A stretch of 6,275 nucleotides of DNA from an uncultured Chthonomonas sp. GTDB taxonomy: Bacteria > Armatimonadota > Chthonomonadetes > Chthonomonadales > CAJBBX01. Position numbers and translations under genes: made by a program. Position 1 is the first letter of the stretch. Every line of letters starts with the position of its first letter. Shown here one piece after another: positions 4,908-6,275 of this stretch. The notes under the pieces were generated by a model. It searched no databases, had not been told where the DNA came from, and was given only the letters and a program-made list of their open reading frames with translations. The stretch is taken from positions 1 to 6,275 of the forward strand of contig CAISOI010000867.1 of NCBI GenBank assembly GCA_903886985.1, in the 5' to 3' direction.

Positions 4908-5434
4908 TGAACTTCATCTTAACAGATTCAATGATGCTCCAGATCGAGGCCTGCAAGGATTTAAGCGTCACTTGTTGGAAATGCCTTGTAAGGGCAGAAA
5001 AAATTGCTATTGAACTTCGTAGCCCAAAAGTCGAGTTGATTCATGTGCTATTTGCGCTGTGTATGGACAGTTGGACACCTTCCTATCATTGCATGAGTCA
5101 TTTTGGTATCAATGCGAAAAGTATTCTACGTTCACACTCCTTACTGAGCAAACGCGTGCGGAACCCTTCTGGTAAAGAGTTCGGTGAACCGATCATAAAT
5201 ATGGATGTCGACCTTGATTTAAGTTCGGAGGTAATTGCAATGCTATTTGTTGCCAGGGAATTGGCCACTGGTCAGGATTCCAGATATGTCGGAACAGAAC
5301 ACGTACTGGTAGCAATTGCTGACACGCCACTACGCCATAGATTTCGATCATTGAAGAAATTAAACTCGAATAGAAACGATCTCCTATCTTTCATTCATCA
5401 GCTTGGATTCGGCTCAGTCTCGGTTGACCAGTAA
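4907..5434 (+). CDS. Clp N-terminal-repeat-like protein, candidate immunity protein (copy 2)
   Basis: Three in-frame ATGs are possible (4865, 4889, 4907). I prefer 4907 because it overlaps the preceding TGA as TGATG, the usual arrangement for translational coupling; a choice of 4865 would add 14 residues. The protein has 175 residues. A first helical repeat covers roughly S-V-T-C-W-K-C-L-V-R-A-E-K-I-A to F-A-L-C. A second has V-I-A-M-L-F-V-A-R-E-L-A and R-Y-V-G-T-E-H-V-L-V-A-I-A, the typical G-T-E-H-x-L signature of ClpA/ClpC N-domains. There is no nucleotide-binding motif. It shares fold and setting with the gene at 3873-4367, but the sequences are far diverged. As it directly follows a cysteine-rich RHS tip, it is probably the immunity partner of that tip. 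That is inference. Confidence 0.7.
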   Translation: MNFILTDSMMLQIEACKDLSVTCWKCLVRAEKIAIELRSPKVELIHVLFALCMDSWTPSYHCMSHFGINAKSILRSHSLLSKRVRNPSGKEFGEPIINMDVDLDLSSEVIAMLFVARELATGQDSRYVGTEHVLVAIADTPLRHRFRSLKKLNSNRNDLLSFIHQLGFGSVSVDQ

Positions 5435-5447
5435 ATTAATTGCATAA

Positions 5448-5927
5448 CTATCAAGTCTCCCAACGTTGTCAACGGTAGCACGTTGTGTGAATACGATTGG
5501 AGGCAGATCAACAAATTCTAATGACAACGTAAATGCTTACAGGCTGACCGGGCAACTCAAATCTGGCGAACGAGCAACATTCACGTACGACAACGCGGGA
5601 AATATGCTCACGAAGTGGCAAGAAGGCTCGAGTCCTCTCACGTTTGTCTTTGACAATTCAAACCGTATCACTAGTCAGTTGCAAGGGACGGCGCTCACAA
5701 CGATTACCTACGATGCAACAGGTAACCTAACAGAAGAGAATACGTCCGGCACCAGAACGACCAATGTGTACGACAATGCGGTTCGCTTGGTAAACGTCAA
5801 AACTGGTCCATCGACGATCTCTACGTATACGTACAACAGAGACGGTTTAAGAAGAACAGCTTTCGAAGCTGGTGAGGTTCTCAAAACGATGGTATGGGAC
5901 GGCACAGACTATCTGGGAGAGTACTAA
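5448..5927 (+). pseudogene. RHS/YD-repeat core fragment
   Basis: The frame opens after a TAA at 5445-5447 and has no credible start; the first possible one is TTG 5466. Counted from that TTG, residues 39-130 contain a ladder of YD-type repeats: F-T-Y-D-N-A-G-N, F-V-F-D-N-S-N-R, I-T-Y-D-A-T-G-N, N-V-Y-D-N-A-V-R and Y-T-Y-N-R-D-G-L. Such repeats build the hollow beta-shell that encloses RHS toxins. The frame ends M-V-W-D-G-T-D-Y-L-G-E-Y and TAA. A continuation follows one base later in another frame. The first 25 or so residues are not recognisably YD-like, so the recombination junction is probably near 5510. It is a truncated internal piece of a shell gene that would normally be thousands of bases long. 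Confidence 0.75.
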
Positions 5928-5928
5928 C

Positions 5929-6045
5929 ATGGCAATGAGAGTGACCTATCTCGTCCTTGACGGAGAGATCATCTCGGAGAATCGCAATGGCTTAGAACAG
6001 TGCTACCTTCCCGACCTTCTGACATCAGTTATTGACCCTTCGTAA
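5929..6045 (+). CDS. RHS core continuation after conserved stop-restart
   Basis: ATG 5929 follows the preceding TAA by one base, and GGGAGAG seven bases upstream is a plausible ribosome binding site. The 38 residues read M-A-M-R-V-T-Y-L-V-L-D-G-E and I-I-S-E-N-R-N-G, then C-Y-L-P-D-L-L. In intact RHS proteins this region continues the shell without a break, as V-x-Y-x-V-x-D-G-E...Y-L-P-D-P-L-G-S. Removing one T before ACTAAC would join the two frames as L-G-E-T-N-M-A-M. The piece ends at TAA 6043-6045 in a degraded part of the match. The copy at 3687 is arranged identically. Confidence 0.6.
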   Translation: MAMRVTYLVLDGEIISENRNGLEQCYLPDLLTSVIDPS

Positions 6046-6063
6046 ACTGGAGATATTGACAAA

Positions 6064-6258
6064 ATGCAATATGACGATGAAAATCTCTTCCTTCGCTACA
6101 CGTTTAATGAAGACGGCAAAATCGTCCGCTTCGAAAGCCGTGGATACGCCTGCACCACACACACCTACGGCAATAACTCGGTTCCGATTCTGCCAGTGGA
6201 TGTTCGGTTGTTGACTTCAGGAATGGACTTGGATGATGACATTGGGAGGTCAGAATAG
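6064..6258 (+). CDS. Small hypothetical protein
   Basis: This is a 64-residue ORF with GGAG at 6049-6052, eleven bases before ATG 6064. It is acidic, with Y-D-D-E near the start, T-F-N-E-D-G-K-I-V-R-F in the middle and M-D-L-D-D-D near the end. The F-x-E-D-G-K-I pattern suggests a beta-hairpin in a small alpha/beta protein. It is in the same frame as the RHS continuation that stops at 6045 but shows no RHS motif. It could be a small immunity protein, the remainder of one, or the C-terminal part of another tip. No family is recognised. Shadow frames overlap it (for example 6032-6214), but this one has the better ribosome binding site and a more natural composition. Confidence 0.45.
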   Translation: MQYDDENLFLRYTFNEDGKIVRFESRGYACTTHTYGNNSVPILPVDVRLLTSGMDLDDDIGRSE

Positions 6259-6275
6259 GGATCAGATGTCAGCAG

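Noticed and set aside
1..6275. CRISPR array, tRNA, rRNA, transposase or integrase
   Set aside because: No regularly spaced repeats, cloverleaf, rRNA-like sequence or recombinase motifs were seen on either strand; the repeated elements are RHS coding segments.

Overview
The window looks like the 3' side of an RHS/YD-repeat polymorphic-toxin locus. It is a one-way (+ strand) array of displaced RHS C-terminal modules, most with a following gene that fits an immunity protein. No housekeeping gene, RNA gene, transposase or CRISPR array is visible, and nothing on the minus strand is convincing. The RHS hinge style (R-W-L-T-E-D-P-I-G-F...G-G-D...D-P-S-G-L) and the first partial protein (D-P-F-x-G-K...Y-x-V-G type C terminus) are patterns I associate with Planctomycetota. 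That assignment is inference from style, not a search result.

Layout. (A) 1-986: the end of an unrelated protein, fused out of frame to a stub of a zinc-metallopeptidase toxin (HExxHxxGxxD), followed by a membrane-anchored protein that may be its immunity partner. (B) 1050-1759: an RHS core end broken inside the hinge, with only about 20 residues after the break, then a 173-residue probable immunity protein. (C) 1760-2522: an AT-rich spacer and a TPR-like protein with no RHS piece in front of it. (D) 2565-3597: the best preserved module, made of an RHS hinge, a cysteine-rich tail and an overlapping DUF3841 protein with a strong ribosome binding site. (E) 3656-4367: an internal RHS core piece and a Clp-N-repeat-like protein. 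(F) 4398-5434: an RHS hinge with a Cys/His-rich tail, a second cysteine-rich module in the same frame after one stop codon, and a second Clp-N-repeat-like protein joined by a TGATG overlap. (G) 5448-6258: a longer YD-repeat core piece, a split continuation and a small unrecognised ORF.

How it may work. RHS tips in such arrays are normally carried by a full-length RHS shell encoded upstream and swapped in by recombination within the conserved core. Here the tips lack credible start codons. Several downstream genes have their own Shine-Dalgarno sequences. That fits a silent store of toxin ends with expressed immunity genes.

Three points stand out. First, two modules share an eight-cysteine domain with almost perfectly conserved spacing. 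Second, two diverged RHS core copies are split at the same place by a stop codon followed one base later by a new ATG. Third, two genes built from Clp N-terminal repeats, without any ATPase, sit in immunity positions.
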